Origin: Ruegeria_C sp041537905
GTDB lineage: Bacteria; Pseudomonadota; Alphaproteobacteria; Rhodobacterales; Rhodobacteraceae
Reading direction: 5' to 3'
Assembly: GCF_041537905.1 (NCBI RefSeq)
Contig: NZ_JBGRUO010000002.1
Coordinates: 1-64,000, forward strand
DNA length: 64,000 bases
Positions 24,362 through 33,753 of the stretch are shown here, piece after piece (positions within the stretch are counted from its first letter, which is position 1; each line of letters opens with the position of its first letter). The notes under the pieces are model-generated. The model was not told where the DNA came from. It was given only the letters and a program-made list of their open reading frames with translations, and did not search any database. Both the position numbers and the translations under genes were made by a program.

Positions 24362-24850
24362 ATGAGCGACAAATCACTTTCACCAGCCTACGTGGCTAAA
24401 ATTGCTTCGCTTGGCGGCTTCTTGGAAGGCATAAGCTTTTTAAATCAAGACTGCTGTTCTAACTTCGCGGAGGCATTTAGTGTTGAAGCATCCGATGAAA
24501 GCGAAGTTTTGGCAGATATCCAATCTCGCTTTACTCATTTGCCAGAATTGGCATTGAAGTCAGACGAGGGCTTTCAAGGTGGGTTTCGTCAGCTAGAGCA
24601 AGACATTAGTTCACTCTTACTGGTCAAGCCGCATGTCAGCCACGAACAGCTTGCACAAGACATGCGATCATACTTGTCATTCAAAATCATGGATCGACTA
24701 GATGACATAGCAAACTTCGGTGAATTCATGAAACCGAGACGGTTTGTCGGAATACATGGCGAGATTGATGGCTCAATGATCTTTTATTTGCTTCGCTCGC
24801 CAGAGATTTGGCTCGTGCTGTATTTCTCAAGCAGCGTGAGCAATTCCTGA
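24362..24850 (+). CDS. Hypothetical protein, AT-rich orphan gene
   Basis: A 162-residue protein that I do not recognise. It is mostly helical and acidic in the first half (DESEVLADIQSRF, DEGFQGGFRQLEQDI), with a hydrophobic end (SMIFYLLRSPEIWLVLYF). Codon use is visibly AT-richer than in leuA and cpdB on either side, suggesting recent acquisition. No good ribosome binding site precedes the ATG at 24362. It lies alone after the leuA terminator. Confidence 0.5.
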   Translation: MSDKSLSPAYVAKIASLGGFLEGISFLNQDCCSNFAEAFSVEASDESEVLADIQSRFTHLPELALKSDEGFQGGFRQLEQDISSLLLVKPHVSHEQLAQDMRSYLSFKIMDRLDDIANFGEFMKPRRFVGIHGEIDGSMIFYLLRSPEIWLVLYFSSSVSNS

Positions 24851-25047
24851 AACTAATTTTCCCGTCACAAACGGCGACGAAGTCCACAAAAACAGGTACC
24901 TCGCATTATAGAGCCTTGTGTTCCGACCACTCACCAAATCTTCACGCCCAAGAAAACTGTTGGCGCTATCGCTCCCGCCTCGTGGCTGCTACTCTTCCGA
25001 CCTGAGCAGAGGCTGCCGCTCTGCAACGAAATCACAGGGAAGATACT

Positions 25048-27006
25048 ATGTCACTTTCGCTCACCCGCCGGGGTTTCCTTGCTGGAACTGCCGGTTTCAT
25101 CGCGCTCCATCCGTTCTCAGCCCGTGCCGCCGCCAATCAGGCGCATTTGCGGTTGATGGAAACCACCGACCTGCATGTCCATGTGTTTCCCTACGACTAT
25201 TATGCCGACAAGCCGCGCGACACGGTGGGGCTGGCCCGCACCGCCTCGATCATCAAAGAGATCCGGGACGAGGCCACCAACTCGATGCTGATCGACAATG
25301 GCGACTTCCTGCAGGGCAACCCGATGGGCGATTACATCGCTTATGAGCGGGGCATGAAGGAAGGCGACAGCCACCCGATCATCACCGCCATGAACACGGT
25401 GGGCTTTGATGCCTCGACGCTGGGCAATCACGAGTTCAACTATGGGCTCGATTTCCTGACCAAGTCTCTGGCGGGGGCCGCGTTCCCGGTGGTCAGCGCC
25501 AATGTGGCGCTGGAGATGGGCAGCGATCCGACCAAGGACAAGACACTGATCAAGCCCTATGTGATTCTCGAAAAGCAGCTGACCGATGGCAGCGGCGAAA
25601 CCCATCCGATCAAGGTCGGTCTGATCGGCTTCGTCCCGCCGCAGGTGATGAACTGGGACCGCCGCCACCTTGAGGGCAAGGTGCAGGCGCGCGACATCGT
25701 CGCCACCGCGCAGGCCTATGTGCCGCAGATGAAGGAAGAAGGCGCCGATATCATCATCGCGCTCAGCCATTCCGGGATTGGCGAGGCCGACCACAGTGAC
25801 GGGATGGAAAACGCTTCCGTCCCGCTGGCGGCTGTTGAGGGCATCGACGCAGTGCTGACCGGGCACCATCACCGGGTCTTCCCCTCATCGGACTATGACG
25901 GCATGGCGGCAGTCGATGTGGCCAAGGGCACGATCCATGGCAAACCTGCCGCAATGGGCGGGTTCTGGGGCTCGCATCTGGGTCTGATCGACCTGATGCT
26001 GGAACGTTCCGGCAATGAGTGGAAGATCGTCAGCCATGCGACCGAAGCGCGCCCGATTTCCAAGCGCAACGAAGATCGTTCCATCACCGCGCTGGTCGAC
26101 AGCCAGCAGGATGTACTGGACAGCGTGCAGGGGGATCATGACGCGACGCTGGCCTATGTCCGCCGCGCGGTCGGCAAGACGGACGCCCCGCTGCATTCCT
26201 ATTTCGCGCTGGTAGCCGATGACCCGTCAGTTCAGATCGTGTCGATCGCGCAGCTCTGGTATATTGAGCAGATGCTCAAGGGCACTGAGCATGAGGGCCT
26301 GCCGATCCTTTCCGCCGCTGCCCCCTTCAAGGCCGGCGGCCGGGGTGGGCCGGAATATTTCACCGATGTGCCCAAAGGCGATGTGGCGATCAAGAATGTC
26401 TCGGACCTCTACCTCTATCCCAACACCGCCCGCGCGGTGCGGGTCAGCGGCGCACAGGTCAAGGACTGGCTGGAACGCTCGGCGGGCATGTTCAATCAGG
26501 TCGAGGCGGGCAAAGCGGATCAGGTTCTGCTGAATCCTGAGTTCCCCAGCTACAATTTTGACGTTATGGACGGTGTGACTTATCAGATAGACCTCAGCCA
26601 GCCGTCGAAATTCAACCCCAAGGGCGAAGTGATCAACCCCGACGCCAACCGTATCGTGAACCTGCAATTCAACGGCGCGCCGGTTGACCCGCAGGCGCAG
26701 TTCATCATCGCAACCAACAACTACCGCGCAGGCGGCGGCGGCAAGTTCCCCGGTGCGATGGGCGACACAATTGTCTTCGAAGGGCCGGACACCAATCGCG
26801 ACGTGATCGTGCGCTATATTGTCGAGAAAGGCACCATCAGCCCCAGGGCGGATGCCAACTGGTCCTTCGCGCCCCTGCCCGGCACCAGCGTGCTGTTCGA
26901 CACCGGCCCCAAAGCGGGTGATTATGTCGAGGATGTGCAAGGTGTCACCATCGAGCCTGCGGGTGACGGCCCGGAAGGGTTTGCCCGCTTCCGCATCGCT
27001 CTTTGA
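25048..27006 (+). CDS. cpdB: 2',3'-cyclic-nucleotide 2'-phosphodiesterase / 3'-nucleotidase
   Basis: A 652-residue periplasmic enzyme that releases nucleosides and phosphate from cyclic or 3' nucleotides. A twin-arginine signal (TRRGFLAG, residues 6-13) precedes the mature start near ARA. The metallophosphoesterase motifs are all present: TTDLHVHVF, DNGDFLQG, LGNHEFNYG, ALSHSG and LTGHHHRVF. The C-terminal 5'-nucleotidase-type substrate domain (about 360-640) follows. AGGGAAG is the ribosome binding site. It is a single gene between the AT-rich orphan gene and mreB. Confidence 0.92.
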   Translation: MSLSLTRRGFLAGTAGFIALHPFSARAAANQAHLRLMETTDLHVHVFPYDYYADKPRDTVGLARTASIIKEIRDEATNSMLIDNGDFLQGNPMGDYIAYERGMKEGDSHPIITAMNTVGFDASTLGNHEFNYGLDFLTKSLAGAAFPVVSANVALEMGSDPTKDKTLIKPYVILEKQLTDGSGETHPIKVGLIGFVPPQVMNWDRRHLEGKVQARDIVATAQAYVPQMKEEGADIIIALSHSGIGEADHSDGMENASVPLAAVEGIDAVLTGHHHRVFPSSDYDGMAAVDVAKGTIHGKPAAMGGFWGSHLGLIDLMLERSGNEWKIVSHATEARPISKRNEDRSITALVDSQQDVLDSVQGDHDATLAYVRRAVGKTDAPLHSYFALVADDPSVQIVSIAQLWYIEQMLKGTEHEGLPILSAAAPFKAGGRGGPEYFTDVPKGDVAIKNVSDLYLYPNTARAVRVSGAQVKDWLERSAGMFNQVEAGKADQVLLNPEFPSYNFDVMDGVTYQIDLSQPSKFNPKGEVINPDANRIVNLQFNGAPVDPQAQFIIATNNYRAGGGGKFPGAMGDTIVFEGPDTNRDVIVRYIVEKGTISPRADANWSFAPLPGTSVLFDTGPKAGDYVEDVQGVTIEPAGDGPEGFARFRIAL

Positions 27007-27088
27007 CGTCAGGGAGGGCGGAATCGCGCTGATTCAGGCGGATTCGGCCCTTCCCCCACCACCTGTAGAGGCCTATAAGGTTAAAAAT

Positions 27089-27113
27089 TCCTGCGATCAT
27101 CAGAGTCGCAGGA
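27089..27113 (-). other. Hairpin in the mreB leader, terminator-like on the opposite strand
   Basis: TCCTGCGA (27089-27096) and TCGCAGGA (27106-27113) form a perfect 8-bp stem with a 9-nt loop. Read on the minus strand, the stem is followed by ATTTTT, as in an intrinsic terminator. No minus-strand gene needs one here. In the sense direction it would be a 5' UTR hairpin 34 bp before the mreB start. Confidence 0.5.
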
Positions 27114-27146
27114 CCTCTGGGCAGCACTCTACAGGATCACGCATAT

Positions 27147-28193
27147 ATGTCGGTGTTTGGAAATCTTGGCGGCTTGTTCTCGTCGGACATGGCCATCGAT
27201 CTGGGGACCGCGAACACGCTGGTTTACGTCAAGGGGCGCGGGGTTATCCTGTCGGAACCCTCGGTGGTGGCCTATCACGTCAAGGATGGCGTCAAGAAGG
27301 TGCTGGCCGTCGGCGAAGACGCCAAGCTGATGCTGGGCCGGACCCCGGGCAGCATCGAGGCGATCCGCCCGATGCGCGAAGGTGTGATCGCTGATTTCGA
27401 CACTGCCGAAGAGATGATCAAGCACTTCATCCGCAAGGTGCATAAACGCTCGACCTTCTCGAAACCCAAGATCATTGTCTGCGTCCCCCACGGGGCAACC
27501 CCGGTCGAAAAACGCGCGATCCGCCAATCAGTGATGTCGGCGGGCGCAAGGCGCGCCGGTCTGATCGCCGAGCCCATCGCAGCGGCCATTGGTGCGGGTA
27601 TGCCGATCACCGACCCGACCGGCAACATGGTCGTCGATATCGGCGGCGGCACCACCGAAGTCGCGGTTCTGTCGCTGGGTGACATCGTTTATGCCCGCTC
27701 GGTCCGCGTCGGCGGCGACCGGATGGATGAGGGCATCGTGAACTACCTGCGCCGCCAGCAGAACCTGCTGGTCGGCGAAACCACTGCCGAGCGCATCAAG
27801 ACCACCATCGGCACCGCCCGTATGCCCGATGACGGGCGCGGCCAGTCGATGCAGATTCGGGGCCGTGACCTGCTGAACGGCGTACCCAAGGAAATCGAAA
27901 TCAGCCAGGCCCAAGTGGCCGAGGCGCTGGCCGAGCCGGTGCAGCAGATCTGCGAGGCGGTGATGACCGCTCTGGAAACCACCCCCCCCGATCTGGCCGC
28001 CGACATTGTCGATCGCGGCGTGATGCTGACCGGTGGCGGTGCCTTGCTGGGTGATCTGGATCTGGCGCTGCGCGAGCAGACCGGTCTGGCGGTGTCGATC
28101 GCCGATGAAAGCCTCAACTGTGTTGCATTGGGGACCGGCAAGGCGCTGGAATACGAAAAGCAACTGCGCCACGCGATTGACTACGACAGCTAA
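27147..28193 (+). CDS. mreB: Rod shape-determining protein MreB
   Basis: A 348-residue bacterial actin that forms membrane-bound filaments and directs lateral wall synthesis. The N-terminal MSVFGNLGGLF is the usual amphipathic membrane-binding stretch. Phosphate-binding loops are MAIDLGTANTLVYV and VDIGGGTTEVAVLSLG, and the adenosine motif is LTGGGALLGDLD. It is the first gene of an operon with mreC, mreD, mrdA and rodA, all on the same strand and tightly spaced. Confidence 0.97.
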   Translation: MSVFGNLGGLFSSDMAIDLGTANTLVYVKGRGVILSEPSVVAYHVKDGVKKVLAVGEDAKLMLGRTPGSIEAIRPMREGVIADFDTAEEMIKHFIRKVHKRSTFSKPKIIVCVPHGATPVEKRAIRQSVMSAGARRAGLIAEPIAAAIGAGMPITDPTGNMVVDIGGGTTEVAVLSLGDIVYARSVRVGGDRMDEGIVNYLRRQQNLLVGETTAERIKTTIGTARMPDDGRGQSMQIRGRDLLNGVPKEIEISQAQVAEALAEPVQQICEAVMTALETTPPDLAADIVDRGVMLTGGGALLGDLDLALREQTGLAVSIADESLNCVALGTGKALEYEKQLRHAIDYDS

Positions 28194-28272
28194 GGCGCGC
28201 ACCCTTCTTATGGGGACAGTTCACTGCGTTCGGGCTCGCCCGCGCCGGTAGGAACCCGCTGAGAGGAGCCTT

Positions 28273-29184
28273 GTGGCCAAGGACCGATCACAGCACGAAG
28301 ACTATTCGGGACCCCTGAAGCGTCTGCTGTTGGGGGTTGTGCTGCTGTGCCTGATCGGCACGTTTCTGGTCTGGCGCATCGATAGCCCGCGCGTGGAACG
28401 ATTTCGCGCGCAGGTCACCGACAAGGTGGTGCCCTCGATGGATTGGGCGATGGTGCCTGTCACCGCCACCATCAACCTGTTGCGCGATTTCCAGAGCTAC
28501 CAGCGCCTGAGCGAACAGAACCAGGAGTTGCGCAGCGAGTTGCGGCGGATGCGCGCCTGGAAAGAGGCCGCGCTGCAGCTGGAGCAGGAAAACGCCCGGC
28601 TGCTTGATCTGAACAATGTCCGCCTTGACCCGCGCCTGACCTATATCACCGGCGTGGTTATGGCTGATAGCGGCTCGCCCTTTCGCCAATCCGTGTTGCT
28701 GAACGTGGGCGCGCGTGACGGGATCGTCGATGGCTGGGCGGCGATGGACGGGATCGGGCTGGTTGGCCGGATCTCGGGCGTGGGGCAGAACACCGCGCGG
28801 GTGATCCTGCTGACCGATGCGGCCAGCGCCATTCCCGCCACGATCCAGCCCTCGGGGCAGAATGCGCTGATCGCGGGCGACAACTCCGCCGCGCCGGTGC
28901 TGGACTTTCTGGAAAATCGCGAGCTGGTGCGCCCCGGCGACCGGGTCATCACATCGGGCGATGGCGGTGTCTTTCCCGCCGGATTACTGATCGGACAGGT
29001 TGCGGCGGATCCGGCGGGGCGGTTGCGTGTGCGGCTTTCGGCGGATTACGAGCGACTGGAATTCCTGCGCGTGCTGCGCCATCAGGGCACCAACCCGGTC
29101 ACCGATCCCGGCGGCGTTGTCGGGCCGATGCGGCCCTCGGATACCGCCCTGGTGCCCGAGAGCGGAGGAGGAGCCGATGGCTAG
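28273..29184 (+). CDS. mreC: Rod shape-determining protein MreC
   Basis: A 303-residue periplasmic scaffold of the elongasome. It has a short basic cytoplasmic part, one membrane helix (LLLGVVLLCLIGTFLVW, about residues 17-33), a coiled coil (SYQRLSEQNQELRSELRRM, about 75-115) and two beta domains ending near residue 285. The start is GTG at 28273 with GAGAGGAG in front. mreD begins inside its last codons (8-bp overlap). Confidence 0.93.
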   Translation: MAKDRSQHEDYSGPLKRLLLGVVLLCLIGTFLVWRIDSPRVERFRAQVTDKVVPSMDWAMVPVTATINLLRDFQSYQRLSEQNQELRSELRRMRAWKEAALQLEQENARLLDLNNVRLDPRLTYITGVVMADSGSPFRQSVLLNVGARDGIVDGWAAMDGIGLVGRISGVGQNTARVILLTDAASAIPATIQPSGQNALIAGDNSAAPVLDFLENRELVRPGDRVITSGDGGVFPAGLLIGQVAADPAGRLRVRLSADYERLEFLRVLRHQGTNPVTDPGGVVGPMRPSDTALVPESGGGADG

Positions 29185-29716
29185 CCTCTCTTCACGCACC
29201 TGGCTCATGTGGCTTGTCTATTGCGGGCTGATGATCGTGATCCTGTTCTTTCACCTGCTGCCGCTGGACACCGTCCCGCGCCATCTGGCGCCGCCCGATC
29301 TGTTCGTGGCCTTTACCTTCGCCTGGGTCATGCGTCGGCCCGATTATGTGCCGACCCTGCTGGTCGCGGCGGCCATGCTGACGATCGATCTGCTGTTGCA
29401 GAAACCGCCCGGACTGCTGGCGGCGATGGTTGTGGCGGGTTGCGCCTTTTTGCGCGGCAGGGCAGCAACACCCACCAGCGAGACCAATTTCGCCACCGAA
29501 TGGCTCACCGTCGCCGGGGTGCTGTTCGCGATCTTCGCCGCCGACCGGGCGATCCTGGGTCTGACCGAGATCGGCGCACCACCCCTGCCGCTGTCGGTGT
29601 CGCAACTGGTGCTGACAATCCTGTTCTACCCGCTTGCGGTGGTCATCAGTCAGGTTGTTTTCGGGGTGCGCAAGATGAAACGGTCCGACGCGGATGCTCT
29701 GGGGGCCAGATCATGA
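29177..29716 (+). CDS. mreD: Rod shape-determining protein MreD
   Basis: A 179-residue membrane protein with about five hydrophobic segments (MWLVYCGLMIVILFF, LLVAAAMLTIDLLL, GLLAAMVVAG, VAGVLFAIFAAD, LVLTILFYPLAVVIS). The ATG at 29177 overlaps the mreC end by 8 bp and has GGAGGAGGAG in front. The longer frame from 29000 is an artefact. Its ending overlaps mrdA in an ATGA. Confidence 0.88.
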   Translation: MASLSSRTWLMWLVYCGLMIVILFFHLLPLDTVPRHLAPPDLFVAFTFAWVMRRPDYVPTLLVAAAMLTIDLLLQKPPGLLAAMVVAGCAFLRGRAATPTSETNFATEWLTVAGVLFAIFAADRAILGLTEIGAPPLPLSVSQLVLTILFYPLAVVISQVVFGVRKMKRSDADALGARS

Positions 29717-31659
29717 AACGCAATCCCAAGGAACTGGAATACACCCATCGGCAGGTCTCGCGCCGCGCGCTTTTTGTGGGCGGATTGCAAGCCGCCTTTG
29801 TCGGCGGGCTGGCGATGCGGATGCGCTACATGCAGGTCGATCAGGCGGACGAGTTCCGCCTGCTGGCCGAAGAAAATAGGATCAACATCCGCCTGATCGC
29901 GCCGGCGCGGGGCCAACTGTTCGACCGCAATGGCAAGATACTGGGACAGAACTCGCCCTCCTACCGGATCATCATCGTGCGCGAGGATGCCGGTGACGTC
30001 GAAAAGGTGATCAGCGATCTGTCCACGCTGATCTATCTCGATCCCGAAGATCTGGAACGCGCCCGTGCCGAGATGCGTCGCGCGCCCGCCTTTCTGCCCA
30101 TCACGCTGGCCGATCAGGTCACGTGGGAGGAGATTTCGAAAGTGGCGGTCAACGCCCCGTCCCTGCCCGGCATCACGCCCGAGGTCGGGCTGGCGCGTCA
30201 CTACCCCCAAAAGGGCGATTTCGCCCATGTGATCGGCTATGTCGGCCCGGTCAGCGATTACGACCTGAGCCAGATGGAGGACCCCGAACCGGTGCTGCGC
30301 ATCCCGCGCTTCCAGATCGGCAAGGTGGGGCTTGAGGCCAAGCGCGAGGATCTCTTGCGCGGGCGCGCGGGCGCCAAACGAGTCGAGGTGAATGCCGGGG
30401 GCCGCGTCATGCGCGAACTCAGTCGCCGCGAGGGCGATGCCGGAGCCGACCTGCAACTGTCGGTCGATGGCGATCTGCAGCAATATGTGCAGGCAAGGTT
30501 GGAGGGCGAAAGCGCCAGCGCCGTGGTGATCGACTGCGAAACCGGTGACCTGCGGGCCATCGTCTCAGCCCCCAGCTTCGATCCCAACCTGTTCGTGCGC
30601 GGCATCTCGGTTGCCGATTACAAACGCCTGACCGACGATCCGTACCGCCCGCTGGCCAACAAGTCGGTGCAAGGCACCTACCCGCCCGGCTCGACCTTCA
30701 AGATGGTCACCGCGCTGGCCGCACTGGAGGCCGGCGTCGTGGGTCCCGGCGATACCTCCTATTGTCCCGGCTTCCACAAGGTCGGCAACCGCCGCTTCCA
30801 CTGCTGGAAACGCGGCGGTCACGGCACGGTCGATCTGCTGCTGTCACTGAAACGCAGCTGCGATGTCTACTACTACGACGTGGCGGTGAAAACCGGCATC
30901 GACCACATCTCGGCCATGGCAAACAAGTTGGGGCTGGGGGTGAAACACGATCTGCCCATGTCCGCCGTGCGCAGCGGGCTGACGCCCACGCAGGCCTGGA
31001 AAGAGCGTGTGCATGGCGAGGGCTGGCTGGTTGGTGATACGGCCAATGCCTCAATCGGTCAGGGCTTCATGCTGGCCTCGCCGCTGCAACTTGCCGTGAT
31101 GTCAGCCCGCATCGCCACAGGGCGCGCGGTCACGCCCCGGCTTGTGAAATCCATCGACGGGGTCGAACAACCCTCGGGTGCGGGCGAGCCGCTGGATATA
31201 AACGAGCGCAACCTGCGCTACATCCGCAACGCGATGTATGCGGTCTCGAACGACCGGCGTGGTACGGCCTATGGCTCGCGCATCATCGAGGACAGCTATC
31301 GCATGGCGGGCAAGACCGGCACCAGCCAGGTTCGCAACATCACCAAGGCCGAGCGCGCCGCTGGCGTGATCCGCAACCGCGACTTGCCCTGGGAACGCCG
31401 CGACCACGCGCTGTTTGTCTGCTACGCGCCTTTCGATAAGCCGAAATACGCGGTGGCGGTGGTAGTCGAACATGGCGGCGGCGGGTCGAAGGCGGCGGCC
31501 CCGGTGGCGCGCGACGTGATGCTGCAGGCGCTCTACAACGGCAACCCTCCGTTGGAAGCGTATCCCTCCAAGGACCGCGAGCGCATCAAGGAACAACAAG
31601 AACGGCTGGATCAGATGCGTGACGGTATCGCGCCCTCGGACGGCAGCGACCGCGCATGA
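29713..31659 (+). CDS. mrdA: Penicillin-binding protein 2 (peptidoglycan DD-transpeptidase)
   Basis: A 648-residue class B PBP of the elongasome. It has an N-terminal membrane helix near residue 20-35, a pedestal domain (RLIAPARGQLFDRNGKIL, the usual entry), and the transpeptidase domain. The active-site motifs are S-T-F-K in PPGSTFKMV, S-C-D in KRSCDVYYYD (standard for PBP2) and K-T-G in MAGKTGTSQ. It starts in an ATGA overlap with mreD and ends in an ATGA overlap with rodA, so the three are translationally coupled. Confidence 0.95.
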   Translation: MKRNPKELEYTHRQVSRRALFVGGLQAAFVGGLAMRMRYMQVDQADEFRLLAEENRINIRLIAPARGQLFDRNGKILGQNSPSYRIIIVREDAGDVEKVISDLSTLIYLDPEDLERARAEMRRAPAFLPITLADQVTWEEISKVAVNAPSLPGITPEVGLARHYPQKGDFAHVIGYVGPVSDYDLSQMEDPEPVLRIPRFQIGKVGLEAKREDLLRGRAGAKRVEVNAGGRVMRELSRREGDAGADLQLSVDGDLQQYVQARLEGESASAVVIDCETGDLRAIVSAPSFDPNLFVRGISVADYKRLTDDPYRPLANKSVQGTYPPGSTFKMVTALAALEAGVVGPGDTSYCPGFHKVGNRRFHCWKRGGHGTVDLLLSLKRSCDVYYYDVAVKTGIDHISAMANKLGLGVKHDLPMSAVRSGLTPTQAWKERVHGEGWLVGDTANASIGQGFMLASPLQLAVMSARIATGRAVTPRLVKSIDGVEQPSGAGEPLDINERNLRYIRNAMYAVSNDRRGTAYGSRIIEDSYRMAGKTGTSQVRNITKAERAAGVIRNRDLPWERRDHALFVCYAPFDKPKYAVAVVVEHGGGGSKAAAPVARDVMLQALYNGNPPLEAYPSKDRERIKEQQERLDQMRDGIAPSDGSDRA

Positions 31660-32795
31660 GTTATCTCGAACATAACATCAAATCGACGCCCACCGGGTTG
31701 CGCAAGTTCCTGTTCATGAACTGGCCGCTGACGCTGCTGCTGATCAGCGTCGCCTCGGTCGGGTTCCTGATGCTTTATTCAGTCGCGGGCGGGTCCTTTA
31801 CCCCTTGGGCCGAACCGCAGATGAAGCGGTTTGCGCTGGGGTTGGCGGTGATGATGGTCATTGCGATGGTGCCGATCTGGTTCTGGCGCAATATGTCTGT
31901 GGTGGCCTACCTGACCTCCATCGCGCTGCTGTTTGCCGTCGAACTGTTCGGCACGGTAGGCATGGGCGCACAACGCTGGATCGATCTGGGCTTTATGCGG
32001 CTGCAACCCTCGGAACTGATGAAGGTCACACTGGTGATGCTGCTGGCCGCCTATTACGACTGGCTGCCTGCCAAGCGCACATCGCGGCCGATCTGGGTCA
32101 TTCTGCCGGTTCTGCTGATCCTGTTCCCCACCTTCATGGTGCTGCGTCAGCCCGATCTGGGTACCGCGATCCTGTTGCTGGCCGCAGGCGGTGCGATGAT
32201 GTTCTTTGCCGGGGTGCATTGGGCGTATTTCGGCGCTGTGATTGCAGCGGGCGTCGGGCTGGTCTTTGCGGTGTTCAACAGCCGTGGGACCGAGTGGCAA
32301 TTGCTCAAAGACTACCAATACCGACGGATTGACACCTTCCTTGATCCCTCGACCGATCCGCTTGGGGCGGGATATCACATCACCCAATCCAAGATCGCGC
32401 TGGGATCGGGCGGCTGGTCTGGCCGCGGCTTTATGCAGGGTACCCAATCGCGGCTGAACTTCCTGCCGGAAAAGCACACCGATTTCATCTTCACCACCCT
32501 GGCGGAGGAGTTCGGCTTTGTCGGCGGTTTCTCTTTGCTGGCGCTTTATGCGCTGATCATCATCTTCTGCGTGGTCACCGCGCTGGCCACACGCGACCGG
32601 TTCTCGTCGCTGGTCACGCTGGGGATCGCGGTGAATTTCTTCCTGTTCTTTGCGGTGAACATGTCGATGGTGATGGGGCTGGCCCCGGTTGTGGGCGTGC
32701 CGCTGCCAATGGTCAGCTATGGCGGCTCGGCGATGCTGGTCCTGCTGGCCGCTTTCGGCCTTGTACAAAGCGCCCATATTCATCGGGCAAGATAA
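31656..32795 (+). CDS. rodA: Rod shape-determining protein RodA (SEDS glycosyltransferase)
   Basis: A 379-residue SEDS-family membrane protein with about ten helices that polymerises lipid II together with PBP2. Family motifs include GAQRWIDLGFMRLQPSELMKV, VLRQPDLGTAILLLA and GRGFMQGTQSRLNFLPEKHTDFIFTTLAEEFGF, which carry the conserved acidic and WxD-type residues. The C-terminal GVPLPMVSYGGSAMLVLLAAFG is the SEDS signature. It overlaps mrdA by four bases and ends the rod operon. Confidence 0.95.
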   Translation: MSYLEHNIKSTPTGLRKFLFMNWPLTLLLISVASVGFLMLYSVAGGSFTPWAEPQMKRFALGLAVMMVIAMVPIWFWRNMSVVAYLTSIALLFAVELFGTVGMGAQRWIDLGFMRLQPSELMKVTLVMLLAAYYDWLPAKRTSRPIWVILPVLLILFPTFMVLRQPDLGTAILLLAAGGAMMFFAGVHWAYFGAVIAAGVGLVFAVFNSRGTEWQLLKDYQYRRIDTFLDPSTDPLGAGYHITQSKIALGSGGWSGRGFMQGTQSRLNFLPEKHTDFIFTTLAEEFGFVGGFSLLALYALIIIFCVVTALATRDRFSSLVTLGIAVNFFLFFAVNMSMVMGLAPVVGVPLPMVSYGGSAMLVLLAAFGLVQSAHIHRAR

Positions 32796-32808
32796 GAAAG
32801 ACCCCGCG

Positions 32809-33741
32809 ATGAGCGTCAATATCCTGTTTTCCGCCCATCCGGATCGCTGGCCACAGTATCGCGACCATCTGCAGGCTGCGATCGCTGAGACAGGTATCAC
32901 CTTCACCCTCGCCACAGAGTTTGATCCGGCCGAGGTCGACTATATCGTCTACGCCCCCAATGGCGGGCTCAGCGATTTCACGCCCTATACAAGGCTCAAG
33001 GCGGTGCTGAGCCTCTGGGCCGGGGTCGAGAGCATTGTTGGCAACCCGACCCTAACCGTCCCGCTGGCGCGGATGGTTGATCAAGGCCTGCGGCAAGGCA
33101 TGACGGAATGGGTCGTGGGCCATGTGCTGCGCCATCACCTGGGTATGGATCTGCACATCACCGGGCAGGAAGGCCTCTGGCGCAGTTTTGTGCCACCCCT
33201 TGCTCCAGACCGCACGGTCTGCGTGCTGGGCCTGGGTGAACTGGGGCAAGCAGCGGGTGAAGCGCTGGCAAGCCTGGGCTTCAACGTCACGGGTTGGAGC
33301 CGCACCGCCAAGTCAATTCCCGGCGTGACCTGCTATGATGGCGAGACCGGTCTGCTGGAGGCGCTGGACAGTGCGGAGATCCTTGTTCTGCTGCTGCCGG
33401 ATACCCCTGCGACCACCAACATCCTCAACGCTGATACGCTGGCAAAGCTGCCGCGAGGGGCGATCATCATCAATCCCGGGCGTGGCCCGCTGATCGACGA
33501 CAACGCGCTGCTGGCCGCGCTTGACAGCGGCCAGATCGCACACGCCACGCTGGATGTTTTTCGCACCGAACCGCTGCCCCCTGACCATCCCTATTGGGCA
33601 CACAGCCAAGTCACGGTCACCCCACACATAGCCTCGGAAACCCGGCCCGCGACGGCAGTCAAGATCATTGCCGAGAATATCCGGCGTGGCGAAGCTGGCG
33701 AGCCCTTCCTGCATCTGGTGGATCGCGATCACGGCTACTAG
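32809..33741 (+). CDS. ghrA: Glyoxylate/hydroxypyruvate reductase A-like D-2-hydroxyacid dehydrogenase
   Basis: A 310-residue NAD(P)-dependent reductase. The Rossmann motif is VLGLGELGQAAGEALA (about 135-150). The catalytic R is in INPGRGPLID, the E in FRTEPLPPDHP and the H in TPHIASETRP. The W of LSLWAGVESI near residue 70 is typical of the GhrA subgroup. It starts 13 bp after rodA (ATG 32809, AAGAAAG before it), so it probably shares the rod-operon transcript, although its function is metabolic. Confidence 0.88.
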   Translation: MSVNILFSAHPDRWPQYRDHLQAAIAETGITFTLATEFDPAEVDYIVYAPNGGLSDFTPYTRLKAVLSLWAGVESIVGNPTLTVPLARMVDQGLRQGMTEWVVGHVLRHHLGMDLHITGQEGLWRSFVPPLAPDRTVCVLGLGELGQAAGEALASLGFNVTGWSRTAKSIPGVTCYDGETGLLEALDSAEILVLLLPDTPATTNILNADTLAKLPRGAIIINPGRGPLIDDNALLAALDSGQIAHATLDVFRTEPLPPDHPYWAHSQVTVTPHIASETRPATAVKIIAENIRRGEAGEPFLHLVDRDHGY

Positions 33742-33753
33742 GCCTGCCCAGTC

